64,000 bases of DNA from CBDANW01 sp965197825 (lineage in GTDB: Bacteria > Acidobacteriota > Vicinamibacteria > Marinacidobacterales > DATDRI01). Positions 18,849-27,430 of this stretch are shown one piece after another. A model generated the notes under the pieces. The model did not search any database. It was given only the letters and a program-made list of their open reading frames with translations, and was not told the DNA's origin. The DNA lies in the NCBI GenBank assembly GCA_965197825.1, contig CBDANW010000002.1:930001-994000 (forward strand), in the 5' to 3' direction. The first letter of the stretch is position 1. Every line of letters starts with the position of its first letter. Both the position numbers and the translations under genes were made by a program.

Positions 18849-19304
18849 CTAGCGATCTTTTCTCGACCAGTCGTAAGGGATTTCTTTGGTGTGCGCATCG
18901 AGCCGAACTTCGTCCGGCTTCGCGTAATAGTAGAGCTCGGTGGGACAGTTGACGACGACGGACGTCTCCGGGGAAATGCACTTCCAGCCGTGGTAGACCC
19001 CCGCGGGAACTTGGACCAGGAGGGGGTTCCGATCGCCGATAAAAAACTCGTTGATTTCCTTGCGGGTGGGAGAGTCTTCGCGCGGATCGTACAAGACGAG
19101 CTTCACCATGCCGGCGACGCACACGAAGTTATCCACCTGCTCTCGATGGAGATGCCAGCCCTTGACGACACCTGTGTAGGTGGCGGTGGCGTAGAGCTGA
19201 CCGAATTTCACGAACACCGGATCGTCGTTGCGAAGCATTTCCATGAGCCAGCCCCGCTCGTCGGGGATCAACTTCAGGCTCTTCGTCCGCACGCCCTCTA
19301 TCAT
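18849..19304 (-). CDS. rfbC: dTDP-4-dehydrorhamnose 3,5-epimerase-like cupin
   Basis: This is a 151-residue cupin of the RmlC fold that would epimerise C3 and C5 of dTDP-4-keto-6-deoxyhexose. Key segments are DERGWLMEMLRNDDP, GVVKGWHLHREQVDNF (the His corresponding to the catalytic base), KLVLYDPREDSP, VQVPAGVYHGWKCIS and NCPTELYYYAKPDEVRLD. It is somewhat shorter than the 180 residues of classical RmlC. I placed the start at ATG 19304 because GGAGG lies 6 nt upstream; the open frame to 19514 runs through the dispersed repeat. It is transcribed with rfbD. Some relatives are annotated as 3-epimerases or isomerases, so exact stereochemistry is uncertain. Confidence 0.82.
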   Translation of the reverse strand: MIEGVRTKSLKLIPDERGWLMEMLRNDDPVFVKFGQLYATATYTGVVKGWHLHREQVDNFVCVAGMVKLVLYDPREDSPTRKEINEFFIGDRNPLLVQVPAGVYHGWKCISPETSVVVNCPTELYYYAKPDEVRLDAHTKEIPYDWSRKDR

Positions 19305-19396
19305 CGTGGCCTCCAACGTGGGTCTCGGAGCTGAAAGATTAGCACACTCGGCACTCACCGCAGAAGGCTTCCTGGTCGCCCACCGCCCCATTGGCC

Positions 19397-19402
19397 TATA
19401 AT
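19397..19402 (+). promoter_or_regulatory. -10-like TATAAT upstream of the radical SAM gene
   Basis: A perfect TATAAT lies in the gap between rfbC (minus) and the radical SAM gene (plus). No clear -35 is present. A transcript would begin inside the dispersed repeat D1. Pattern-based only. Confidence 0.3.
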
Positions 19403-19412
19403 GACGACTCTG

Positions 19413-19567
19413 ACGGTCGGGTCTTCTTTCAATGCCGCAGGGCCCCGGGCCTTCGCCTTTGGCTTCGGCCACGCTCGCCGAAGTCCCCTTCGGGGACGGA
19501 GGCGGCACCCCCACGGCTCGCCCTCCGGCGACTTCGCGCCTACGGGCGGGTTGAGGACTCCCTAGAG
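19413..19567. repeat. Dispersed mosaic repeat, copy D1 (inverted partner at 22.8 kb)
   Basis: The reverse complement of this stretch shares three blocks with 22797-22944: one of about 37 nt beginning GGGAGTCCTCAACCCGCC, one of 18 nt (GGGCGAGCCGTGGGGGTG), and one of about 19 nt (GCGGCATTGAAAGAAGAC). The sequence between the blocks differs in length and order. The two copies flank the radical SAM gene and a GT39-like pseudogene in opposite orientation. Confidence 0.8.
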
Positions 19568-19582
19568 CCTAGCGGAGCTTTC

Positions 19583-20747
19583 TTGCTCAAACGAAACCTA
19601 AAGAAGCTCAAGAACCGTGTATCCGGCACGCTGCGCCGCCGGCACACGCAGCAGTTCGTCCGCCGCGGCGACGGAGTGGCTCCCAACGTGCCTCATTTCG
19701 TGGTCTACGAGCCCACGCTGCTGTGCAACCTGCATTGCAGTTTCTGCTATGTGGCCGACATCCTGAACCCGGCAGATTGGAGCTCCAAGGGCTGACGATC
19801 GACGAGCTGGACCGGATCTTCGCACGCGGAGCCGTCAAGTCCATCAACATTACCGGCGGTGAGCCATTCGTCCGAAAGAATCTCCTCGACGTGTTTCGCT
19901 ATCTGCAAGGCAAGGGGATGCACTGCGACTACGTCACCACCAACGGAACGAAAATTGGGGACGAGAAGGCCGAGGCTCTCGCCGATCTCGCCGCATCTGG
20001 ATTTTTGCGCCACATCAGCGTTTCCATCGACGGGCCGCTAGACTTTCACGACGAAATCAGCGGGCAGCGAGGAGCCTTCGACAAGGCGGCGAACAACATC
20101 AAACAGTTACGTGAGGTCTTTGCGGCACGTGGCCTCGACCTGCCGGTGTCCGTCAACACCACCCTGACCGCCGGCAATCTCCATCTGCTCCGGCAGATTG
20201 TCGACGCCGTCTCCGAGCTGGAAGTCGAGCTCATCGGCTTGAACCAGCTCATGTTCGCCACGAGCAAGGAAGTCCAGGAAACGCTCGATATCATCGGCGA
20301 GAGCGATCCCGGCGTCATCAGCACTCACATCACCGATGACTCCGGCATCGATCCCAAAAGCGTGGCCCCAGTTCTGAAGGAGGCCGTTGCCTACGCCGAA
20401 AGCAAAGGGATCACCATAAACTGCGTCCCGCTCAGTCCTACGAGCATTCCGAAAAATACTACACGCCGGACGAGCCACTTCGCGGCCAGTGCTTCTATCC
20501 CTACTTCGGCGGGCGGATCACCTACGATGGAAAAGTCCATTTCTGCCCTTTCATTCGCGTCGAGATGGGTGACGTAAGAGAGCAGCCCCTGGAAGAGATC
20601 TGGAACAGCGAGAAGTTCGTCGGCCTACGGAAGAAACTTCTGGACCACGGCATCTTCCCGGTCTGCCGGAGATGCTGCAAGGTCGAGCTCACCGACGCCC
20701 ATCAGGCCAGGCCAAAGGAAGCAGTCTACGAGCCCGTCCAAGTTTAG
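19583..20747 (+). pseudogene. Radical SAM/SPASM-type protein, two frameshifts
   Basis: This is a radical SAM enzyme with the cluster motif CNLHCSFCYV, which binds the SAM-coordinating [4Fe-4S]. Directly after it, at about 19790, the frame shifts to one carrying LTIDELDRIFARGAVKSINI, TGGEPFVRKNLL, TTNGTKIGDEKAEAL and ISVSIDGPLDFHDEI. A second shift near 20440 leads to YYTPDEPLRGQCFYPYFGGR, ITYDGKVHFCPFIRVEMGD and CRRCCKVELTDAHQARPKE. The latter Cys cluster is a SPASM-like C-terminal auxiliary-cluster domain. The start is a TTG 5 nt after GGAG. The length, about 388 residues, is normal for SPASM proteins acting on peptides or glycan precursors; the substrate cannot be told. It overlaps the end of a minus-strand pseudogene by 4 nt. 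Confidence 0.78.
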
Positions 20748-22698
20748 TTGGTTCTAACTCGCTCGAAGCGGATTCGGTCCACCGCAAGGAAGGGATCGGT
20801 TGATGTTTCGTCCCCGGTAGCAAACTCCAGCAAATTGATCCGCCGCCACCACCGCGCCGGCGCGAGGAGAGCGTACTCGCGCATGCCGTGCTCCGGGCGA
20901 AAGCCTCCCAGGTGAGCTTCGTTCAACCAGACTTCGATCCAGCGCGGCTCCGTTCCGGGAGGCACCGCGCACTCGACGAAGATCCGGAGCGCTTCCGGCC
21001 GATCGGTCGGCACGAAGACACCGGCCGGCTCGGAAACGGCCACTCGAACGGCGCGAGGCCTTTCTTCCCAGTCGGTCACCGAGCTCCAACCGTTTCCCAC
21101 AAAGGGCGGATCGGTCACTCCTAGGTCGATGACGCCGCCGAGATTGTTGTGCCAATGAAAAAGGTACTTGCCGACCAGCAAGTCGTATTGCGTCTTCGGC
21201 CGATCGTATCGGAGGGCAAAGGCCCAATTGGCGGGAAAGGAGAAGGGATACCCTACACCGTCGAAGAAATCCTCGAGCATCCCGCCCGCCGCGGTCTCCC
21301 AAGAGATCGTGTCGTCCACGGGAAGTCTTCCTCTTCGGTATTGCTCCATGAGCAGCACGTTCACAGCGACCAGGCCGAATAGAAGAAGTCCCAGCACCGC
21401 TCCCGGACGGCGGCGAATGAAGCCCATCGCCCCCTGCACCGCGGTCGCGAGACCGAGCGCGAAGATGGGGATCGCGGAGTCGAACCGCCGCGCGCCGAAA
21501 GAACCCCCTGCCCACCAGTCGGCGACGCTGCCGTTGACGTAGGTGAGACCGGCCAGAAGAATCGCCAAGGGAATTCCAAACCGCGGCTCGCGACGCAGGA
21601 AGAAAAGGGACCCAATGCTCGCCAACAGCAAGACTGGGCTCCACGAGAACAGACCGTGGCGCGACGAGAACAAGACTTCTTCTAGAAACGGGTGGGACCA
21701 TCGCATGTAATCCTCGCCGAGAGGCACGCCCAAGTAGTAGCGGTCGAAAAGAATCTTCCAGGCCAGGAGCTGTGGTGCGAAGGCGACGAGGAAAGCGCCG
21801 ATAAGCGCTCCCGACTTACGGAGCGCTGGCCAAAGTCGCTCGAGCGCCATCCCGCAAAGCGTCCAGAGGGGAAGAAAACCGAGAAGGGCGCTCTGCCATC
21901 TCACGCAGGCGGCCGCGCCAAGAATCAATCCTAGAATGGCGAAATCTCTTGTGGTCTTCGGTCCACGGATCCAACGCGCGATGAAAAGGGTCGCCAAGAG
22001 AAAGCTGGGCGCATGGGTATAGATGGGCTGGTAGCCCATGTACCAGAACAGAAAGCTGCCCATCACCGTCCCTACCGTAGCCGCGAAGGCCGTTCCGGGA
22101 GAGAACCATCGGCGCAGGAGCCGGTCGAGCACCAGCAATCCGAGCCAACCAATGAGCAAACCGCCCAATGCCGCGGCGTGAAGGTAGGGATCCGTGAAGC
22201 CGTCGTACGCGGTCGCGAGTCCGTTCAGGTTGCGCAGCCCGGCACCGGCGTGCCCGAGAACGAGGAACGGTATCCATAGGAGACCCGCTCCGATGGGAAA
22301 CGTGTTGCGAGGCAGCCCGGCCTCCCGAACCGGTTGGGAGCCACGAAACTGATCGACTCCCAAGCGGGCGGTACTCGTTGCTGAAATCGAGGTCGCGATC
22401 GAAGGCCAGAGATCTCGCCTAGGCGTAGTACCACATGCCATCTCCGCGGAGCCGATAGGCGCGAAGGTGGACGAGCGGCAAACAGAGTAGCAAGATGGCC
22501 AGGTATCCATACCATTGTGCGTTCGCAGCACTTCCCACCAAGCGATACCTCAGGGCCAAAAGTGCGAGCGAGGCTGCGATACGGAATCCGACTCCCCCGG
22601 GGCTCACCGCTCCGAGGACGGAAAAACCGCCGCTCGAGACGATGAGGGGTCAAGTCCAAAGCCAGCAGACCGAGTGCGGCGTCGATCCCTCGTTTCAT
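20744..22698 (-). pseudogene. GT39-like membrane protein, broken near the N-terminus
   Basis: This is a paralogue of the intact gene at 12690-14657, close enough that segments such as FSSRHGLFSWSPVLLL, GGSFGARRFDSAIPIFALGL and YDRPKTQYDLLVGKYLFH align without gaps. Damage is confined to the first 110 residues. ATG 22698 gives MKRGIDAALGLLALDLT and then shifts frame near 22645. The next frame runs through SPGGVGFRIAASLALLAL and RGDGMWYYA to an in-frame TAG (22419-22421). A second shift near 22375 restores the long open frame that ends at 20744. About 590 C-terminal residues are undamaged, so the lesions may be recent. It converges on the radical SAM gene. Confidence 0.8.
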
Positions 22699-22796
22699 GA
22701 GCTGTCTGGTTACTTCAATCGCGGTGACATTACAAGACCGTCTTTGCTCGGTCTTTGCTCGTTCGGGCAGGTTCGTCTTAGACTGAGCACCAGAAG

Positions 22797-22944
22797 TTGA
22801 GGGAGTCCTCAACCCGCCCGCAGGCGCGAAGTCGCCGACCCGCCTCCGCCAAGGCTACGGCGGGTCCGCCGAAGCTAGTAAAGGGAAAAGCGAGCGAAGG
22901 CGGAAGGGCGAGCCGTGGGGGTGGGCCCCGCGGCATTGAAAGAA
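22797..22944. repeat. Dispersed mosaic repeat, copy D2
   Basis: Inverted counterpart of 19413-19567, with the same three conserved blocks. Its right end reaches to within 4 nt of the start codon of the glycosidase gene and so forms that gene's whole 5' leader. Between the blocks it carries an extra palindromic insert with CGGCGGGTCCGCCG-like symmetry. Confidence 0.8.
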
Positions 22945-22947
22945 GAC

Positions 22948-24585
22948 ATGTCACGATCTTGGCTAATCGGCCGTCTGGTAGCGATCGCACTCTGTATCGT
23001 GGGTGCGATCTGGACCGCCTCCCGGCTCTCCCCTGTTGATGTCCCAACCACCGACTCCCCCTTCGAAACAACCCCCGACCGTACCAGCGGATTCCGGGTC
23101 CAAAACCAGTACCTCTATCGAATGCAGGCTTTTTTCCGCCCTACGCTCGAGTCCAACCGGAAGAGCTTTTCCGGCCGATCGGGGCCGGTCGATGGTTTTG
23201 GCGCCGGAGAAACCTATCCGCAGATTTGGCTGCGGGACGGCGCCACACTCGTACCCGTCTCGAGATTCTTTTACCCCACCGAACACCTCACGAGCTGGCT
23301 CGAGGAGCATCTCTCTCATCAACGACCCGATGGCCAGCTCTACGACTGGATCGCCGCCGGACCCGTGTCCCACTCCGCCGCCATCGCCGCGTACGAGATC
23401 TTTTCCGCCATCGGAGATCGTGCCTGGTTGAACAAGGAGATCGAAGGCACGCGTTTGATCGATCGTCTCGCCGCCGGGCTCGAGTATCTGGTTCGGGAAA
23501 GAATCGATCCACAGTCTGATCTGATCACCAACGGCTTCAGCGCCGACTGGGGAGACGTGAGCCCCATCTATCCGGACGCGCGCGCCGTCTACCTGGACGA
23601 AGCGACACCGCGCGTCGTGAGTCTCTATACGAACTGCCTGTTCTACTTCGCGTCTGAAAGACTCGCCGACATGTACCACGCCCTCGGGGAAACCCCGAGG
23701 GCAGACTCCTGGCGCGAGCAAGCGGCGCAAACCAAGGAGAGCATCAACCAGCACCTCTGGCAGGAAGACAAGGGTTTCTACCGCATGCACGTCGTTCTCA
23801 CGCCGCAGCTCACCACCGGTTGGCCGGATGACGCGGACATCTTCGCCATGGGTGGCAACGGCTTGGCGGCTCTCTACGGCATTGCCGACGACGCGCAGGC
23901 GCGGAGCATCTTCGTTCTTGCAGAGGAACGCCGCGGCGAGTTGGGTGTTTCAACCTTGTCGGGCTCCCTGCTTCCCGCCTATCCGCAAGGCTTCTTCGCG
24001 CATCCCCTGATGCGGGACGCCTACAGCTACCAAAACGGTGGTCAGTGGGATTGGTTCGGTGGAAGGTTCGTGCTCGCAGAGTTCGAAAGAGGTTTTTCGG
24101 AGCGGGCGCAGCGGCACCTCCTCGAGATCGCTCGCAAGGTTGCCACGAACGGCGGCCTCCACGAATGGCAGACTTTGGACGGGAGTGGCAGGGGCAGCGG
24201 CCACTATGCAGGAAGCGCGGGCGCGCTGGGCGGCGCCTCGTTTCGGGGACTCTTCGGGGTCTACCTGGGTGCGGAAGCGCTCGAGCTTGCGGTTCGCCTA
24301 GGCGATCGTCCGGGAGAAATACAGCTCTACCAGCCGGCTACCGATAGCTTCGTGCGCTATCGATATCGCTATGAGGATGCTACCCGTCAGATTCACCTGC
24401 GATTCGAGTCGAGCGCCGAGTCGGAAGGGCGCCTCCAGATTCTGCTACCCGAAGGAATGACCGCTGAGTCCATTTGGATCGACGAAGAAGAGGAGTCCTT
24501 CACGATAAGAACTGTCGGCGAGGATCGACTCATCGAGCTCGTAACCGATTGGGAATCCCATCTCTTGCGCGCGCAGTTGAACTAG
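22948..24585 (+). CDS. (alpha/alpha)6-barrel glycoside hydrolase-like protein, membrane-anchored
   Basis: This 545-residue protein begins with one N-terminal hydrophobic segment (WLIGRLVAIALCIVGAIW), probably a signal anchor or uncleaved signal that places the body in the periplasm. The body has the repeated aromatic/acidic helices of six-hairpin glycosidases (GH15/GH37/GH63-like). It includes GETYPQIWLRDGATLVPVSR (Trp-Leu-Arg-Asp is the substrate-site signature), SADWGDVSPIYPD, SLYTNCLFYFASERLADMYH, AYSYQNGGQWDWFGGRFVLA, and a C-terminal beta domain (QIHLRFESSAESEGRLQILL). The start is the ATG at 22948; the frame upstream lies in repeat D2. It is followed at 15 nt by a GT39-like gene, so it may trim or process a surface glycan. 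Family level is moderately sure; the substrate is unknown. Confidence 0.68.
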   Translation: MSRSWLIGRLVAIALCIVGAIWTASRLSPVDVPTTDSPFETTPDRTSGFRVQNQYLYRMQAFFRPTLESNRKSFSGRSGPVDGFGAGETYPQIWLRDGATLVPVSRFFYPTEHLTSWLEEHLSHQRPDGQLYDWIAAGPVSHSAAIAAYEIFSAIGDRAWLNKEIEGTRLIDRLAAGLEYLVRERIDPQSDLITNGFSADWGDVSPIYPDARAVYLDEATPRVVSLYTNCLFYFASERLADMYHALGETPRADSWREQAAQTKESINQHLWQEDKGFYRMHVVLTPQLTTGWPDDADIFAMGGNGLAALYGIADDAQARSIFVLAEERRGELGVSTLSGSLLPAYPQGFFAHPLMRDAYSYQNGGQWDWFGGRFVLAEFERGFSERAQRHLLEIARKVATNGGLHEWQTLDGSGRGSGHYAGSAGALGGASFRGLFGVYLGAEALELAVRLGDRPGEIQLYQPATDSFVRYRYRYEDATRQIHLRFESSAESEGRLQILLPEGMTAESIWIDEEEESFTIRTVGEDRLIELVTDWESHLLRAQLN

Positions 24586-24600
24586 ACCTAGGCAAACTGC

Positions 24601-26322
24601 ATGTCCAAAGTCCAAAGATGGTTGCTGGCCGCAGGACCGGCGGCGTTTTTTCTCATCCTGACCGCGGCTCTCACCTGGCCGCTTCTCACGCGGATGTCGG
24701 ACGGCATCAGCACCAGTCCGGACTCGCTCTTGAACCTCTGGGCGCTCGCTTGGAACTACCACGTGCTTCCCAGCGATCCGCTCTCGTTCTTCGACGCCAA
24801 CATTTTCTTTCCAAGGCAGGACACACTCGGCTACTCGGAGCATCTCTTCGGGGTCGCTCTCCTGGCGGCGCCGGCCTATCTGGCGACCGGCAACGCGATC
24901 TTCGCCTACAACGTTGCCATCGCTCTTTCCTTTTTCCTTTCGGGAATCGGCATGTACCTCCTCGTCTACGAGCTCACCGGGAGCAGGTGGGCGGCGCTCG
25001 CTTCCGGCGTGATCTACTCCGCGGCTCCGTACCGATTCCTCCAACTGTTCCATGTGCAGCTCCTGAGCTATCAGTGGTTCCCCTTCGTTTTTCTCTATCT
25101 ATGGCGCTTCCTGCGAGAGGGGCGTCCCCGCCAGCTCGTCGCGGTCGCGGTCTTCTCCATCTTGCAGATCTTGTCGTGTAACTACTACGCGATGTATTTG
25201 TCCCTGGCGTTGACGCTCTTGGGCATCGTGCTGCTCCTCGTCGGGCGGTCGACGCTCAACCGAAAGAAAGTTCTGCTGCTCGCGGCCGGAGCGGCGGGGG
25301 TGGCGCTCACCACATTGCCCTTCTTCCTCCCCTACGAGCGCAACCGGGTGGAGCAGGGCTACTACCGCCGCTACGAAGACGTCCTTCAGTTCTCGGCCGA
25401 GCCCCTCGACTATCTTCGTCCCAGCGCCTACAACAAAGTCTTCTACGTGGACTACCTTCCCCGCCAGCTTCGATCGGAAAAGGCCTTGTTCCCCGGTGCC
25501 CTTGCCATAGTCCTTGGTGGTGTCGGCGTTTTCGCCACCCGTCGCAAGAAGAAGTCGGATCGAGAGCCTGTGCACCGCGTCGCGCGGGCCTTCTTCCTCG
25601 TCCTCACGATTTCCGGATTCGTCTTGTCCCTGGGTCCACGGTTGGAGCTCGGGGACACCACTATCTTTCTTCCCTACGGGTTCCTCTATCGCCACGTACC
25701 CGGCTTCCAAGGATTGCGGGTGCCGGCGCGGATCACGGTGCTGTTTCTGATCGGGCTCGCGGTGTTCGCCGGCTGGGGTCTCACCTGGTTGCTGGAGCGT
25801 GCGAGGCAATGGAAGGGCGGCTTGCAGCACGCCGTCGGTGTTGCCGTCGCTCTCTTGCTGATTTTCGAATACCAAAGCTATTCGCTGGCGCGCATCTTGC
25901 CTCCCGCGCCACCGATACCACCCGTCTATCAGTGGCTCGCCACCCAGCCGGGTGACTTCGGCATCCTGGAGCTGCCCATCCATGAGGACATCACCAGAGA
26001 ATCGATGCGCATGTACTATTCGACCGCCCACTTCAAGGACCTCGCCAACGGTTTCAGTGGTTGGTGGCCCAATGATTATTGGGTTCTGGTGGGACGCATG
26101 CGATACTTCCCCACGTCGGGGATCCTTCGGTTTCTGGAACGGGACGTCCCGGTGAGTCTGATTCTCATCCACTACGACGAGTACTCCGAGCGGCAGAAGG
26201 CGAAGTTGAGGCATGACATGCAGCGTTACCACGAGCGTATGCCCATCCACGCCCAATTCGGGCAGGACGTAGTGTACGAGCTCTTGCCCGACACCCAGAC
26301 GGAGACCACAGGAAACCAATAA
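24601..26322 (+). CDS. GT39-like multi-TM membrane protein, intact
   Basis: This is a 573-residue integral membrane protein with 11-13 predicted TM helices. It opens with LILTAALTWPLLTRMSDG and SPDSLLNLWALAWNYHV. The loop FFDANIFFPRQDTLGYSEH and TM segments up to residue 440 follow, then a soluble C-terminal part with GDFGILELPIHEDIT and LANGFSGWWPNDYW. The pattern (early acidic loop, long TM block, late ILELP strand) is that of GT39/YfhO-related proteins of glycan loci, using polyprenyl-linked sugars. Its TAA overlaps the ATG of the aminotransferase (TAATG), so it belongs to the operon 22.9-28.7 kb. The gene is a full-length relative of the fragments at 0.5-2.8, 11.6 and perhaps 30.6 kb. Confidence 0.72.
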   Translation: MSKVQRWLLAAGPAAFFLILTAALTWPLLTRMSDGISTSPDSLLNLWALAWNYHVLPSDPLSFFDANIFFPRQDTLGYSEHLFGVALLAAPAYLATGNAIFAYNVAIALSFFLSGIGMYLLVYELTGSRWAALASGVIYSAAPYRFLQLFHVQLLSYQWFPFVFLYLWRFLREGRPRQLVAVAVFSILQILSCNYYAMYLSLALTLLGIVLLLVGRSTLNRKKVLLLAAGAAGVALTTLPFFLPYERNRVEQGYYRRYEDVLQFSAEPLDYLRPSAYNKVFYVDYLPRQLRSEKALFPGALAIVLGGVGVFATRRKKKSDREPVHRVARAFFLVLTISGFVLSLGPRLELGDTTIFLPYGFLYRHVPGFQGLRVPARITVLFLIGLAVFAGWGLTWLLERARQWKGGLQHAVGVAVALLLIFEYQSYSLARILPPAPPIPPVYQWLATQPGDFGILELPIHEDITRESMRMYYSTAHFKDLANGFSGWWPNDYWVLVGRMRYFPTSGILRFLERDVPVSLILIHYDEYSERQKAKLRHDMQRYHERMPIHAQFGQDVVYELLPDTQTETTGNQ

Positions 26323-27425
26323 TGATCCCGGTCATCGATCTGAAGGCCCAGTACCAGAGCCTCAAGAAGGAGGTAGACGCCGCCATCGAGCAGGTGCTCC
26401 GGGAAGGCGCCTTCGTTCAGGGTGAGGCTTGTCGGTTGTTCGAGGCCGAGTTTGCGTCTTTTTGTGGCGCGGCGTCCGCCTGTGGAGTAGCGAACGGGAG
26501 CGATGCACTCTTTCTAGCCATCAAGGCCCTCGGAATTGGTCCGGGCGACGAGGTGATCACCACGCCGTTCACTTTCATCGCGACGTCCGAGGCCATTTCC
26601 CGAAACGGAGCCCGCCCGGTCTTCGCCGACATCGACCAGGACACGATGAACCTCGACCCGCGGAACGTCGCCTCTCGCATCACGGCCAAAACCAAAGCCG
26701 TTGTCGTGGTCCATCTCTACGGTCATCCAGCTCCCATGAGCGACTTCGCAAGAATCGCTAGCGATCGGAAGCTGGCGATCGTCGAAGACGCCGCGCAGGC
26801 CCACGGAGCGGAGATAAACGGTAAACGAGTGGGCGGCCTCGGCAACGTAGGCTGCTTCAGCTTCTACCCGACCAAGAATCTGAGCGCGGCCGGTGACGCC
26901 GGCATCGTCGTGGCGAACGACAGCGACCTGGTGGAGCGCGTACGCCTGCTGGCCAATCACGGCGAGCAGGGCAAGTACGTACACGCACTGGAAGGAGTCG
27001 GCAGCCGCCTCGATAATCTCCAGGCGGCCATCTTGCGCGTCAAGCTCCGCCATCTGGAGACGTGGAACGAAAAGAGGCAACGCCTGGCCAAGATCTACAT
27101 CAAAGAGTTAAGCAGTGTTTCCGAGCTTCGGCTGCCACGCGACGCCCGTGGCTGCCGTTCCGTCTATCATCAGTTCACGGTCCGTACCAAGCGGCGCGAC
27201 GAGTTGCGCCGACACTTGGAGAAAAACGGCGTCGCCTCAGCCATCCACTATCCTCGACCGCTTCATCTTCAGCTCGCCTATGCGGACTTGGGCTCGCGGA
27301 AGAGAAGCTTCCCGGCGGCAGAAGCCGCGGCCGAAGAAGTCCTCTCGCTTCCCATCTACCCCGAGCTCGGCGAAGACGACGCCCGCCGCGTCGCGAAGGA
27401 AGTCAGAGACTTCTTCGCGACATAA
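26322..27425 (+). CDS. DegT/DnrJ/EryC1/StrS-family NDP-sugar aminotransferase
   Basis: This is a 367-residue PLP-dependent aminotransferase that converts a keto group of a nucleotide-linked sugar to an amine, with glutamate as the usual donor. Visible features are IDLKAQYQSLKKEVDAAIEQ, GVANGSDALFLAIKALGIGP, TPFTFIATSEAI, VVHLYGHPAP, EDAAQAHGAE and the PLP-binding lysine in FSFYPTKNLSAAGDAG (about Lys185). The C-terminal domain has GSRLDNLQAAILRVKLRHLE and AIHYPRPLHLQLAY. Length and motif set are complete. It is translationally coupled to the upstream membrane protein and followed 5 nt later by a GT4 transferase, giving a likely amino-sugar glycan module. The precise sugar (3- or 4-amino) cannot be set from sequence. 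Confidence 0.92.
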   Translation: MIPVIDLKAQYQSLKKEVDAAIEQVLREGAFVQGEACRLFEAEFASFCGAASACGVANGSDALFLAIKALGIGPGDEVITTPFTFIATSEAISRNGARPVFADIDQDTMNLDPRNVASRITAKTKAVVVVHLYGHPAPMSDFARIASDRKLAIVEDAAQAHGAEINGKRVGGLGNVGCFSFYPTKNLSAAGDAGIVVANDSDLVERVRLLANHGEQGKYVHALEGVGSRLDNLQAAILRVKLRHLETWNEKRQRLAKIYIKELSSVSELRLPRDARGCRSVYHQFTVRTKRRDELRRHLEKNGVASAIHYPRPLHLQLAYADLGSRKRSFPAAEAAAEEVLSLPIYPELGEDDARRVAKEVRDFFAT

Positions 27426-27430
27426 AGTTG

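Noticed and set aside
20754..21701. 315-codon minus-strand frame
   Set aside because: Shadow of the GT39-like pseudogene; composition is Arg/Ser/Gly only.
25099..26319. 406-codon minus-strand frame opposite the GT39-like gene
   Set aside because: High-GC antisense shadow; no motif, and the plus-strand gene is clearly coding.
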